DNA of 64,000 nucleotides from Rhodobacterales bacterium HTCC2255. GTDB taxonomy: Bacteria > Pseudomonadota > Alphaproteobacteria > Rhodobacterales > Rhodobacteraceae. A program made the translations under genes and the position numbers. The stretch is from NCBI GenBank assembly GCA_000153745.1, contig DS022282.1, positions 1,448,066-1,512,065 on the forward strand, given 5' to 3'. Below, piece by piece: positions 38,578 through 46,839 of the stretch. Every line of letters starts with the position of its first letter. Position 1 is the stretch's first letter. Under the pieces are notes generated by a model. It was not told the DNA's origin and did no database searches. It saw nothing but the letters and a program-made list of their open reading frames with translations.

Positions 38578-38753
38578 TTTAAAATACCACGCAGATTACG
38601 ATTATTTTCTGAGTGAGTGGCGGTGGATTCAAACTTTGAAGAATGTAACTCCCAAGGCCAATGACCGCCATCATTAAAATCTATATTGATTTTTAAAAAT
38701 TTGGGGTATTTGAACGACGCCCACAAAACATAATGTCTTAAGAATAATTTCAT
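38574..38753 (-). CDS. small soluble protein, second gene of micro-operon
   Basis: 59 codons. The product is basic and aromatic-rich, with many Phe, Trp, Tyr and His residues (VLWASFKYPKF, then INIDFNDGGHWPWELH) and a Ser/Thr-rich tail. No signal or membrane helix. Its ATG overlaps the stop of the upstream 25-codon gene (ATGA) and its TGA overlaps the ATG of the next (ATGA). Unknown family. The GGHWPWELHSS segment is the part most worth searching. Confidence 0.6.
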   Translation of the reverse strand: MKLFLRHYVLWASFKYPKFLKINIDFNDGGHWPWELHSSKFESTATHSENNRNLRGILK

Positions 38754-38827
38754 CGGTACATGATTACCTTAAGAATAAATGCAATACTAAATATTACGAT
38801 TGGTATTATATATATAAAATTTGTCAT
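38750..38827 (-). CDS. single-helix membrane peptide, first gene of micro-operon
   Basis: 25 codons. Nearly the whole peptide is one membrane helix (FIYIIPIVIFSIAFILKVIM) with a basic end. An AAAGGA ribosome-binding site lies 7 bases before the ATG, a good match to the local consensus, which is the main sign that it is translated. It could act by itself, like small regulatory membrane peptides such as CydX or KdpF, or serve to couple translation of the next two genes. Confidence 0.55.
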   Translation of the reverse strand: MTNFIYIIPIVIFSIAFILKVIMYR

Positions 38828-38847
38828 TTATCATTCCTTTTTTGAAA

Positions 38848-38958
38848 CCCTAACAATGCCAGGAGGTAACACTGTTAGGGGAGCTACGAGGTAGTTGCTC
38901 TTCAGGTGTTCTGCCCTGTGTAAGTTAAGTACCCAATCAATATGCAGTGTTAATTGGG
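38848..38958. ncRNA. GC-rich run of four tandem hairpins
   Basis: In the 238-base space between the micro-operon and the ChvI-like regulator there are four consecutive inverted repeats: CCCTAACA 38848-38855 with TGTTAGGG 38873-38880; GAGC..TAC 38881-38887 with GTA..GCTC 38891-38900; CAGG 38903-38906 with CCTG 38915-38918; and CCCAAT 38932-38937 with ATTGGG 38953-38958. The stretch is clearly richer in G+C than its surroundings, a sign of structured RNA in an AT-rich genome. On the minus strand the first loop carries ACCTCCT, an anti-Shine-Dalgarno-like motif. Strand not certain. Confidence 0.5.
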
Positions 38959-39065
38959 AATATTTGCAAACTTAATGAAAGTATGTGAATATTTTGTGCA
39001 GGATAATTAAATACTCTTGTTACCTTAAAAAATATATGTGAGGGCTTTTAAGGAGAGGATTTACT

Positions 39066-39749
39066 ATGCCACATATTTTAATTGTTGATGATGAAAAAGA
39101 AATATTAGACCCACTCAAAGAAATGCTTTTGAGTGAAGGCTATCACGTCACACCTTTTCTGAATCCACAGCGAGCATTAGAGTTTTTAAATAAAAATACT
39201 ATAGATATAGCGATATTTGATATTAAAATGCCAGAAATGAATGGTTATGAGTTGTTAACGCAAGCAAGGGTAAAAAATCCAAATCTTCCTGTAATATTTT
39301 TATCTTCAAAATCAGATGAACAAGATCAAATAATTGGGTTTACTCTGGGAGCAGATGATTTTGTTGCTAAACCATTTAGTAAGCATTTATTATTATTTAG
39401 GATTAAATCTGTTTTAAAGCGCCATACAATTGAAATTCCCAGCGCGCATAAACCAATTATTATAAATGATCTGGAAATTGATATAGATAGACATTTAGTG
39501 ACCTGGAAAAGTCAAATTGTTAATTTAACAGTGACTGAATGTATGCTTTTAATAAGTTTGGCAAATAGGCCTGGTGCAGTTAAAAAACGTGAACAGCTTA
39601 TGGATGCTGCATACCAGGATAATATTTATGTTAGCGATAGAACAATTGATAGTCACATAAGAAATATACGTAGAAAATTTGAAAATATTGATCAGTCATG
39701 TGATATTATTTTAACAGTCCATGGCCTGGGATATAAATTGAAAGCTTGA
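39066..39749 (+). CDS. response regulator, ChvI-like
   Basis: OmpR-family regulator of 227 residues. The receiver phosphoacceptor is Asp52 (IFDIKMPEMNGYELL), with the invariant Lys in VAKPFSKHLL. The winged-helix domain includes LMDAAYQDNIYVSDRTIDSH and VHGLGYKLK, both close to the ChvI type that, with ChvG, controls envelope and acid responses in alphaproteobacteria. AAGGAGAGG ribosome-binding site. It is followed after 4 bases by the kinase gene and diverges from the micro-operon. Confidence 0.87.
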   Translation: MPHILIVDDEKEILDPLKEMLLSEGYHVTPFLNPQRALEFLNKNTIDIAIFDIKMPEMNGYELLTQARVKNPNLPVIFLSSKSDEQDQIIGFTLGADDFVAKPFSKHLLLFRIKSVLKRHTIEIPSAHKPIIINDLEIDIDRHLVTWKSQIVNLTVTECMLLISLANRPGAVKKREQLMDAAYQDNIYVSDRTIDSHIRNIRRKFENIDQSCDIILTVHGLGYKLKA

Positions 39750-39753
39750 ATTT

Positions 39754-41298
39754 GTGCATAGTATTTTAACAAAAATATTTAGCCTGTTAATAATGTTTTT
39801 AATTGCTCTTTGGGTATTATTCTTTGTAACAGATGATTTTGTAGAAAATGATATTTTAAATAAAAAGAATGATTTGCAATTAAAAGCTTCTTTTATGGGC
39901 AAGATTGCAAGGCCGGCATTTGAAAATAACAAAGTAAGTGATTTCCAGTTAATGCTTGAAATGTATGACCTCTTTGATGATCCACAGTTGCTACCTGTAC
40001 ATAAAATTAAAATATATCGTTATGAGGATAAAACAGATATAGGAAAAGGATTTGTTTATTATAATGGCACTTACCCAATAAAACGGTCTTCAATTTCAGT
40101 GACGCCTTTAGAGGCAATTGGAAGCCAAGGTCAAAATAATAAATGGTATGATTGGGATATCATGGGTACATTATTTTCATATTATAGGAAATTAAGTGAT
40201 GCTCGAGTAGTTATGGCTCCTATTGTATCGAAAAGATCTAAATTTAACCCTCAATATCATGTAATTAAATCTGGAGAAAATACTTATGATATTCGTGTAT
40301 TGGCGCCAATTAAAGTTAATCGAAAAACTGTAGCGCTTATTGAGGTCTGGGAAGATTATGATTTAAAAAATGCATATTTTAGTAGAAATTCTCTTAGGGT
40401 TGCATTTTTAATAGGTATAAGTTTCATCACTTTAGTCTTTGGCCTGGCACTAGCGTTTTCAATAGCTTTTCCACTTAGACGTCTATCTAAAAGATTAAAT
40501 AGAAAGTTAACGCCTTCTGATTTGGCTGATCAAATGACTAATATGTCAGTAACTAGGCTTGCTTCAAGGAAAGATGAAATCGGCCTACTCCATAATAATT
40601 TGACTAAATTAACAAAACAAATAATTCGCCTTTTTAGAGATAAGGAACAATTTGCCGCCGACGTATCGCATGAATTGAAAAATCCAATAGCATCAATTAT
40701 TGCACATGTTGAAAATAATTTAGAAACTGAAAATAGCAATAAAAACTCAGGTTTACTGAAAATTAAGAACCAAGCTCTTAGGATGAACAAGCTTGTATCA
40801 GACATATCTGAGGCAGCAATTGTCGATCATGAGATTGTAGCAAAAAAACGGGAAAAATTTGATATAAGTAATATTGTAGATGAGATTGCAAAACATTATA
40901 TTGATGAAATAAGAAATTCAAAAATTGAAATTAATGTGACTTTACAAAAAAATATTAATTTTAATGGTCTGCCTGATAGGATTGCGCAAATTTTGATTAA
41001 TCTCATCGAAAATGCAATTAGTTTTAGCCATCCGAATGGTACCATAAATATTTTACTTGTTAGGCGATGGAGAAAACCATTGACTTTGGTTGTAGAAGAT
41101 AGCGGGCCGGGTGTTCCTGAAAATATGCAAGAATTAATATTTGAAAGATTTTTTACTTCGCGCAGTGGCCATTCAGTTGTGAAAAATAGTTCTGGTCTGG
41201 GCCTATTTATGTGTCGTGAAATAGTTGAGGCTCATGGAGGTAAAATACATGTAGAAACCTCCCAATTGGGCGGCGCAAAGTTTGTGGTAAGTTTATAA
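39754..41298 (+). CDS. sensor histidine kinase, ChvG-like
   Basis: Membrane histidine kinase of 514 residues with a GTG start. An N-terminal helix (about 5-25), a periplasmic sensor region (about 30-205), a second helix (about 211-233) and HAMP are followed by the H-box FAADVSHELKNPIAS (His at about 306), the N-box LINLIENAIS, G1 VEDSGPGVP and G2 SSGLGLFMCREI. It should phosphorylate the regulator encoded just upstream. The ChvG label comes from the partner and the H-box; the sensor domain was not matched to anything specific. Confidence 0.86.
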   Translation: MHSILTKIFSLLIMFLIALWVLFFVTDDFVENDILNKKNDLQLKASFMGKIARPAFENNKVSDFQLMLEMYDLFDDPQLLPVHKIKIYRYEDKTDIGKGFVYYNGTYPIKRSSISVTPLEAIGSQGQNNKWYDWDIMGTLFSYYRKLSDARVVMAPIVSKRSKFNPQYHVIKSGENTYDIRVLAPIKVNRKTVALIEVWEDYDLKNAYFSRNSLRVAFLIGISFITLVFGLALAFSIAFPLRRLSKRLNRKLTPSDLADQMTNMSVTRLASRKDEIGLLHNNLTKLTKQIIRLFRDKEQFAADVSHELKNPIASIIAHVENNLETENSNKNSGLLKIKNQALRMNKLVSDISEAAIVDHEIVAKKREKFDISNIVDEIAKHYIDEIRNSKIEINVTLQKNINFNGLPDRIAQILINLIENAISFSHPNGTINILLVRRWRKPLTLVVEDSGPGVPENMQELIFERFFTSRSGHSVVKNSSGLGLFMCREIVEAHGGKIHVETSQLGGAKFVVSL

Positions 41299-41309
41299 TC
41301 TATAAGTAT

Positions 41310-42452
41310 TTATGCTCTTTTGTTTTTATCATGCAAAAGTAATTCCTTTTTAAAATCTACAAAAGACATTTCTTCATTAAGTGCTCGCCTAAATAGATTG
41401 GCTTGAGTTTCAGGTGCTAAACCATCAAGGGGAGGAGCCGTATCTAGATTTGTTGGAAATGAGTACCCTTCAGAACATGAGGTAATAGCTGCGTTTATTT
41501 CTGCTTCATTCATTTTATCACTATTTTTAGCTAAAATCGGATACAGCAGTCTGGTCATTTCTGATCGATTAAGACTTTCCATGGCTCTTCCAAATGCCGA
41601 CGATACTTGAAGAAGATTTGCCATTCTCTGTATATTCTTACTAATATTTGCTCCACCAGCATGATAAAGTGCAGGATTAAAAAATAATACATCACCTTTA
41701 TTGAGTGGTATTTGAATATAATTGTTCTCAAAGTATTCGCGAAAATCATGCTGACTAAAGGCTAGGTAACCATGCCTATATATTTGGCTAAACGGTAAAA
41801 GTTTTGTTGGACCGCTTTCAATGGGCATATCGACGTGTGCTATTGCACCTTGCAAAGTGAGAGCTGGTGATAAATCGTGAACATGTGCAGGGTAACTTTC
41901 GGCAATTTCTTTAGTTTGAAAGCCTAGGTGATAATCTCGGTGGGGGCTCTGAGCAGCACCACTTGGGCGGACAAGATTAATTTGTGCAGTCATTTGGTAA
42001 TTAGGCCCCAACCAAGCTTTGCAAGCTGTATCAACTGCAAGATTGCTGAAGTATTTAGAAAAAGTTTGTGGATCATATTGGCAGAGTTTTTGAGCTGAAT
42101 TCCAAATTCTGTCGTTTGCGCCTGAAGCAGCAAAATGATCTGCTTTATCCCCGGTGGCAGCTTTTTCATCTGCAATGATTTTTTCATAAATTGCAGATGC
42201 AGTATCAATAACTGAAGTATCAGGGTAAGCATTTTTTAAAACAAGAACACCCGAAGTCTTATGTAATATGTTTGCCCATTCTGTACGTAATAATTTAGTA
42301 TCTGATAAAAAATCTATTTTTGAAACATCATAAATTGGGACATTTTTTTGGATATCATGTGAAAGTGGCACTTCACTTTGTTGTAGATTGCGATCTAAAC
42401 TTTTTGAAAACTCCACTAGATTACAATCGTTTATAGATAAATATTCTTGCAT
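41310..42452 (-). CDS. phytanoyl-CoA dioxygenase (PhyH) family protein
   Basis: Fe(II)/2-oxoglutarate dioxygenase of 380 residues. The metal motif His-x-Asp is in SPHRDYHLGF and the distal His in ALYHAGGAN, followed by an arginine (NIQRM) for 2-oxoglutarate. The ATG at 42452 has GGGAG 8 bases upstream and was chosen over the longer frame. It diverges from the sugar ABC importer, and two operator copies lie in the shared control region. This suggests it acts on an inositol-related substrate, for example by oxidative removal of a methyl group; that is inference only. Confidence 0.85.
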   Translation of the reverse strand: MQEYLSINDCNLVEFSKSLDRNLQQSEVPLSHDIQKNVPIYDVSKIDFLSDTKLLRTEWANILHKTSGVLVLKNAYPDTSVIDTASAIYEKIIADEKAATGDKADHFAASGANDRIWNSAQKLCQYDPQTFSKYFSNLAVDTACKAWLGPNYQMTAQINLVRPSGAAQSPHRDYHLGFQTKEIAESYPAHVHDLSPALTLQGAIAHVDMPIESGPTKLLPFSQIYRHGYLAFSQHDFREYFENNYIQIPLNKGDVLFFNPALYHAGGANISKNIQRMANLLQVSSAFGRAMESLNRSEMTRLLYPILAKNSDKMNEAEINAAITSCSEGYSFPTNLDTAPPLDGLAPETQANLFRRALNEEMSFVDFKKELLLHDKNKRA

Positions 42453-42503
42453 TTTTATCTCCCAGGATGATTCATAAAATTTTGCATTTATTATTCTACT
42501 AAT

Positions 42504-42519
42504 TTGCAACCGGTTGCAA
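42504..42519. promoter_or_regulatory. LacI-family operator, copy 1
   Basis: TTGCAACCGGTTGCAA, a perfect 16-base palindrome with the central CCGG-type core typical of LacI/GalR operators. It lies 52 bases upstream of the PhyH start in the region shared with the importer, and its centre is 23 bp from copy 2. Confidence 0.85.
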
Positions 42520-42526
42520 GAAAATA

Positions 42527-42542
42527 ATGCAACCGGTTGCAA
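42527..42542. promoter_or_regulatory. LacI-family operator, copy 2
   Basis: Same 14-base core TGCAACCGGTTGCA with only the first flanking base changed (A for T). Together with copy 1 it would place two repressor dimers about two helical turns apart on the same side of DNA, fit for cooperative binding or tight repression of the divergent promoters. Confidence 0.85.
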
Positions 42543-42731
42543 AACCTGCAAACTTGTCTAAAATTAACAACGAATCATGTTTATATTTATATTCTGTATA
42601 AAAATATCTTAATTTGATTTAACGAATTTATAATTATCTTATGGAAATGCTCATAGTTAATTATTCATCTAGCCTTTTGTAGGGCCCCGGAAATATAACC
42701 TGTGTACCGGGCACATTTTGGGAGGAATATT

Positions 42732-43670
42732 ATGAAAAAGACAATACTAGCTGGTGGATTAGTTGCCTTAATGGCAACTACAGCAGCAGCTCAAGAAATT
42801 GGAGCTACATTTTCACGATTTGATGATAACTGGCTAACAGTACTACGTACTGGCATGGTTGAGTATGCTGGAACTATTGATGGTTTGTCATATCAACAAG
42901 AAGATGCGACTGATGATCTTGCAAAGCAAATTGACCAAGTTAAAAACTTTGTTGCCTCTGGTGTAGATGCTATAATTGTTAACATAGTTGATACATCCGC
43001 TGGTGCAGCAGTTTCTGCAGCTGCAGGAGATACACCGCTTGTATATGTTAACCGTGAGCCTGATAATGTGGACGTTTTACCATCTACACAAGCTTTCGTT
43101 GCATCAAATGAAATTGAATCGGGTACATTATCTGGTTTCGAAATTTGTAAAAACTTACGAGCTGCAGGTAAAGCTGGCGGCGCAACAGGATATTTGATGA
43201 ACGGTCAATTATCTAACCAAGCTGCAGTACAACGTTCAAAAGATGTGCACGATGTTATTGGTATGGATATGTGTAACTTCATGACTATTATCGATGAGCA
43301 AACAGCTAATTGGTCACGTGACGAAGCACAAGATCTAATGACTAACTGGATGTCTTCTGGTGAACCATTCGATTTTGTTCTTGCAAATAATGATGAAATG
43401 GCAATTGGAGCTATTCAAGCAATGAAAGCTGCTGGAATGGATATGGCTGATGTACAAGTTGGTGGTGTTGATGCATCTCAAGACGCATTATTAGCAATGG
43501 CAGCAGGCGACTATGATGTAACAGTATTCCAAGATTCTGTTGGTCAAGGTACAGGTTCAATTGATACAGCACTTCGTATTATTGCAGGCGAGAAAGTTGA
43601 CAAAAAAGTATACATCCCGTTTGTTTTAGTTACTCCAGACAACATGGGTGATTTCCTTGATAAGAACTAA
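42732..43670 (+). CDS. sugar ABC transporter substrate-binding protein (probable inositol)
   Basis: Periplasmic binding protein of 312 residues, type I fold (Peripla_BP_4, ribose/inositol-like). Signal peptide up to about residue 23 (TTAAA|QEIG). Typical segments are VDAIIVNIVDTSAG and the hinge region VLANNDEMAIGAIQAMKAAG. The ATG at 42732 has a perfect GGAGG 7 bases upstream; the longer frame from 42702 is not credible. It is the first gene of the importer operon. The inositol assignment comes from the operator shared with the iol genes. Confidence 0.9.
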   Translation: MKKTILAGGLVALMATTAAAQEIGATFSRFDDNWLTVLRTGMVEYAGTIDGLSYQQEDATDDLAKQIDQVKNFVASGVDAIIVNIVDTSAGAAVSAAAGDTPLVYVNREPDNVDVLPSTQAFVASNEIESGTLSGFEICKNLRAAGKAGGATGYLMNGQLSNQAAVQRSKDVHDVIGMDMCNFMTIIDEQTANWSRDEAQDLMTNWMSSGEPFDFVLANNDEMAIGAIQAMKAAGMDMADVQVGGVDASQDALLAMAAGDYDVTVFQDSVGQGTGSIDTALRIIAGEKVDKKVYIPFVLVTPDNMGDFLDKN

Positions 43671-43696
43671 GCTTTTTTGATAAAGCTAAACCATTG

Positions 43697-43719
43697 AGGC
43701 GGCGCTATTTGTGCCGCCT
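43697..43719 (+). terminator. intercistronic hairpin after the binding-protein gene
   Basis: AGGCGGC (43697-43703) pairs perfectly with GCCGCCT (43713-43719), loop of 9, with no T-tract. Hairpins of this kind after a binding-protein gene commonly protect its mRNA or partly end transcription, so that it is made in excess over the permease. Confidence 0.7.
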
Positions 43720-43754
43720 TGAATTTATAAAATGCTCAACAGGGAGCTAAATTT

Positions 43755-44828
43755 ATGTCAGATACAAGCCAAGGAACCGGCGGACTAACCTTCGATAAGA
43801 CTAAACGATCTTGGCCAAGTGAACTAAACGTTTTGATGGCATTGATAATTATTATAGTAATTTTTGAGGCTCTCGGGCAAATCTTACCATATATGAAAGA
43901 CCAGAGTTTCCTGTTTGATTCCCGTGATCGGTTTGATTCCATATTCAATGAAGCCAGATTAAAGATCATAATTTTGCAAGTTGCAATTATTGGAATTATT
44001 GCTCTTGGCGTATCGCAAGTTATTATAACTGCAGGTATTGACCTAAGTTCTGGGCCTTTAGTTGCAGCTACTGCAATGATTGCGATGAGTTTTGGACAAA
44101 CTGAACTGGTAAATGGATACGCTAACCCAAAAGCACTTTTTGGAACTTGGGCTATGGACCTTCCCGTTATTATACCAATTGTTGTTGGTTTATCTTTTGG
44201 TGCTTTTATAGGTGCTATAAACGGTACTTTTATTGCTATTTTCAAAATCCCACCATTCATAGCTACACTTGGTATGTTTTTAATTTGCCGAGGTATTGCT
44301 TTGTGGTGGTCATCTGGGAATCCAATTTCATTTCCCACTGATCAATATAAAGCTATTGGTGATGGTATGATGCCAGTTGTCTGGTTTCTATCTTTGGCAG
44401 TAATTTTTCATTTGATTATGCGGTACACGGTTTATGGAAAACATACATATGCTATTGGCTCAAATGAAGAAGCAGCACGGATGTCTGGAATAAATGTTAA
44501 GCGTCATAAAATAATGGTTTATATGATTGCTGCTATGTTAGCAGCTTTTGCTGGTGTTGTATTGAGTTCAAAGGCTTCAACAGCCCAAGCTGGCATGGGT
44601 GAGTTCTATGAATTATTTGCAATTGCCATGGCAGTGATTGGTGGAATTAGTCTGACAGGTGGTCGTGGTTCAATTATAGGAACAGTACTTGGTGCAATGG
44701 TGCTTGGGGTAATTCGATCTGGTTTTACGTATATTAAATTAGATGGGTCGTATCAGCTTATGGCTATGGGTGCGATTATTATCTCTGCGGTTATTTTAGA
44801 TCAATATCGCCAACGTAAAAAAGCTTAG
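43755..44828 (+). CDS. sugar ABC transporter permease
   Basis: 357-residue inner-membrane permease of the RbsC/BPD_transp_2 family, with about eight to ten hydrophobic segments. Characteristic segments are GIDLSSGPLVAATAMIAMSF, FIATLGMFLICRGIALW and AVIGGISLTGGRGSIIGTVL. GGGAG ribosome-binding site. It is 84 bases after the binding-protein gene and 14 bases before the ATPase gene. Confidence 0.92.
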   Translation: MSDTSQGTGGLTFDKTKRSWPSELNVLMALIIIIVIFEALGQILPYMKDQSFLFDSRDRFDSIFNEARLKIIILQVAIIGIIALGVSQVIITAGIDLSSGPLVAATAMIAMSFGQTELVNGYANPKALFGTWAMDLPVIIPIVVGLSFGAFIGAINGTFIAIFKIPPFIATLGMFLICRGIALWWSSGNPISFPTDQYKAIGDGMMPVVWFLSLAVIFHLIMRYTVYGKHTYAIGSNEEAARMSGINVKRHKIMVYMIAAMLAAFAGVVLSSKASTAQAGMGEFYELFAIAMAVIGGISLTGGRGSIIGTVLGAMVLGVIRSGFTYIKLDGSYQLMAMGAIIISAVILDQYRQRKKA

Positions 44829-44842
44829 CTAGGAGAATAAAA

Positions 44843-45625
44843 ATGAACGAAGAGTTTGTTCTAAAGACGGAAGATCTTACTAAGCACTACGGTGGTGTTC
44901 GCGCACTTGAGGGTGCAAACTTTGAGCTAAAAAAAGGCGAGCATGTAGCCATTATGGGTGACAATGGTGCAGGAAAATCAACATTTGTAAGACAAATAAC
45001 TGGCGTTGAACAGCGTACGCGTGGCACTGTTATTTTCGATGGCCAAAAAGTTGACTTTAAAGGACCAATTGAAGCAAGGGAATCTGGTATAGAAACTGTA
45101 TTCCAAACATTGGCTCTAGCAGATCACTTGGATGTACCTGACAATTTATTTCTAGGGCGTGAGAAAACAAAATGGGATTGGCTTGGTCCGTTCCGATTGC
45201 TTGATTATAAAGCAATGCGTAAAGATACGATGGATGCATTGGAAAAAACTGGTGTAAAAATACCCAATATACACAATACAATTGAGAAGATGTCGGGCGG
45301 TCAAAGGCAATGTGTGGCTATTGCACGTACGGCTTCGTTTCATTCTAAATTGACAATTATGGATGAGCCTACGGCAGCGCTTGGTGTCCAGGAAACTGAA
45401 CAAGTAGAGAATATTATTCGCCAACTTAAGGAACAAGGTGAACCATTAATTTTAGTTAGTCATAACATGCGACAAGTATTTGATTTAGTTGATCGTATTG
45501 TAGTCTTTAGGCGTGGACAGATTTGTGCAAATCTTGATATAAAAAATGGTGACTATACTGGCGAAGATGTTGTAGCATATATTACTGGCGCCAAAACTGG
45601 TGCAGAATATGAAAGTACTGCGTGA
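44843..45625 (+). CDS. sugar ABC transporter ATP-binding protein
   Basis: 260-residue ATPase with a single nucleotide-binding domain, unlike the tandem-domain RbsA of E. coli. Walker A is GDNGAGKST, the signature is MSGGQRQCV, Walker B is LTIMDEPTAAL, and the H-loop is LVSHNM. Single-domain ATPases of this type are usual in alphaproteobacterial inositol and fructose-type importers. Its TGA overlaps the GTG of the next small gene (GTGA). Confidence 0.92.
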   Translation: MNEEFVLKTEDLTKHYGGVRALEGANFELKKGEHVAIMGDNGAGKSTFVRQITGVEQRTRGTVIFDGQKVDFKGPIEARESGIETVFQTLALADHLDVPDNLFLGREKTKWDWLGPFRLLDYKAMRKDTMDALEKTGVKIPNIHNTIEKMSGGQRQCVAIARTASFHSKLTIMDEPTAALGVQETEQVENIIRQLKEQGEPLILVSHNMRQVFDLVDRIVVFRRGQICANLDIKNGDYTGEDVVAYITGAKTGAEYESTA

Positions 45626-45819
45626 AATTACTTGATTTAAACAACCCCTTTTTTGCACCTCTTTGGAGGCGAGTTATAGTTGTTTGTATTTTGTTTTTTT
45701 GGGGTCTAGTGGAGCTCTATACTTCAAATATAATTTGGGCAGTGCTTTTCCTAACTCTTGCAAGTATATGTTTATGGAAATTTTATACAATTAATTATAC
45801 CCAAAAACCTAAAGATTAA
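45622..45819 (+). CDS. small membrane protein coupled to the sugar importer (DUF3329-like)
   Basis: 65 residues with two membrane helices (about 17-35 and 37-55) and short polar ends. It starts at a GTG that overlaps the ATPase stop, so it is made with the transporter. The pattern LDLNNPFFAPLWRR followed by two helices resembles small DUF3329-type proteins that sit in the same place in Rhodobacterales inositol loci; that match is from memory. It may be an accessory subunit of the importer. Confidence 0.7.
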   Translation: MKLLDLNNPFFAPLWRRVIVVCILFFWGLVELYTSNIIWAVLFLTLASICLWKFYTINYTQKPKD

Positions 45820-45833
45820 TTTAGGAGAGATAT

Positions 45834-46835
45834 ATGATCGTAACGCTAAAGGATGTCGCAGAACTAGCTGGCGTGTCTCGTTCAGCAGTTTCACGAACTT
45901 ATACCGAAGGCGCCTCAGTTTCTTTAAAGACTCGTGAAAAAGTAAAAAAAGCAGCTTTAGAACTTGGGTACAGTCCAAATGCATTGGCATCGTCGCTAAC
46001 AACTGGCCGCACTAAGATGATTGGACTGGTTTCAAATAATTTTAGAAATCCATTCTTTTTAGAGGTATTTGATTTATTTACACGTGGATTACAGGAGCGT
46101 GGACTTCGCCCTCTTTTAGTAAATCTTTCAGAAGAGACTGAACCAGAAGCATCTATAAAGATGTTGCGACAGTATTCTGTTGATGGTGTTATAGTAGCCT
46201 CATCAACTTTAAAACCAGGATTTTCAAAAGCATTTAAAGATGCTGGTTTTCCAGTAGTTCACCCATTTGGTAGTCATAGTGAAAACCCTATAGTTGATGT
46301 GCTTGGTATTGATAATATAATGGCTGGTAGAATGGCTGCCCTAACATTAATTGCAAGGGGTTATAGTAAAATTGCTTTTTTAGGTGGTCCGCAAACTGCT
46401 ACAACAACAATAGATCGTGGAAAAGGTTTTCTTAGCGTAATAAATGCTCATTCAAATTGTAGCTGTTCTACAAGCTTTGCAACTGAATATTCTTTTGAGG
46501 CGGGTAGGTCATCAATGCTTCAATTAATGAAGGGAAAGCTCGCAGAGGCATATTTCTGTGCTGATGATGTACTTTCAATTGGCGCATTGTCTGCATTGCA
46601 AAGTGGTGGATATGATGTGCCTAAAGATGTTGGTATTATAGGTTTAAATAATATGGAAATGGCAAGTTGGGATAATATCAATTTAACAACTATAAGTAAT
46701 CCTTTACCAGAAATAATATCGGCATCTATCGACCGTGTATCTGCAATAGTTGAAAATGCATCCATTCGTCCAGAGGGCCAATTATTTGAATGCAAAGTTA
46801 TAGAGCGAGGGACGCTTCGTCCCCCACTCAAATAG
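45834..46835 (+). CDS. LacI-family transcriptional regulator of inositol use
   Basis: 333 residues. The N-terminal HTH (residues 3-25, LKDVAELAGVSRSAVSRTY) and hinge helix (ALASSLTTGRT) are followed by a periplasmic-binding-like effector domain (about 63-333). It is the last gene of the importer operon. The CCGG-centred palindromes in both divergent control regions are the form LacI proteins bind, and no other regulator is in the cluster. It most likely represses the importer, PhyH and iol operons and is released by inositol or a product of it, with autoregulation because it sits in a controlled operon. Confidence 0.9.
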   Translation: MIVTLKDVAELAGVSRSAVSRTYTEGASVSLKTREKVKKAALELGYSPNALASSLTTGRTKMIGLVSNNFRNPFFLEVFDLFTRGLQERGLRPLLVNLSEETEPEASIKMLRQYSVDGVIVASSTLKPGFSKAFKDAGFPVVHPFGSHSENPIVDVLGIDNIMAGRMAALTLIARGYSKIAFLGGPQTATTTIDRGKGFLSVINAHSNCSCSTSFATEYSFEAGRSSMLQLMKGKLAEAYFCADDVLSIGALSALQSGGYDVPKDVGIIGLNNMEMASWDNINLTTISNPLPEIISASIDRVSAIVENASIRPEGQLFECKVIERGTLRPPLK

Positions 46836-46839
46836 TATT

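Noticed and set aside
42684-42712. GC-rich imperfect inverted repeat (GGGCCCCGG ... CCGGGC) in the importer leader
   Set aside because: The pairing needs a bulge and has no known counterpart; it may be a leader structure, but evidence is too thin for a separate feature.
43736-44338. 200-codon minus-strand frame antisense to the ABC permease gene
   Set aside because: Antisense shadow of a membrane-protein gene, with low-complexity Ile/Pro/Lys composition and no ribosome-binding site.
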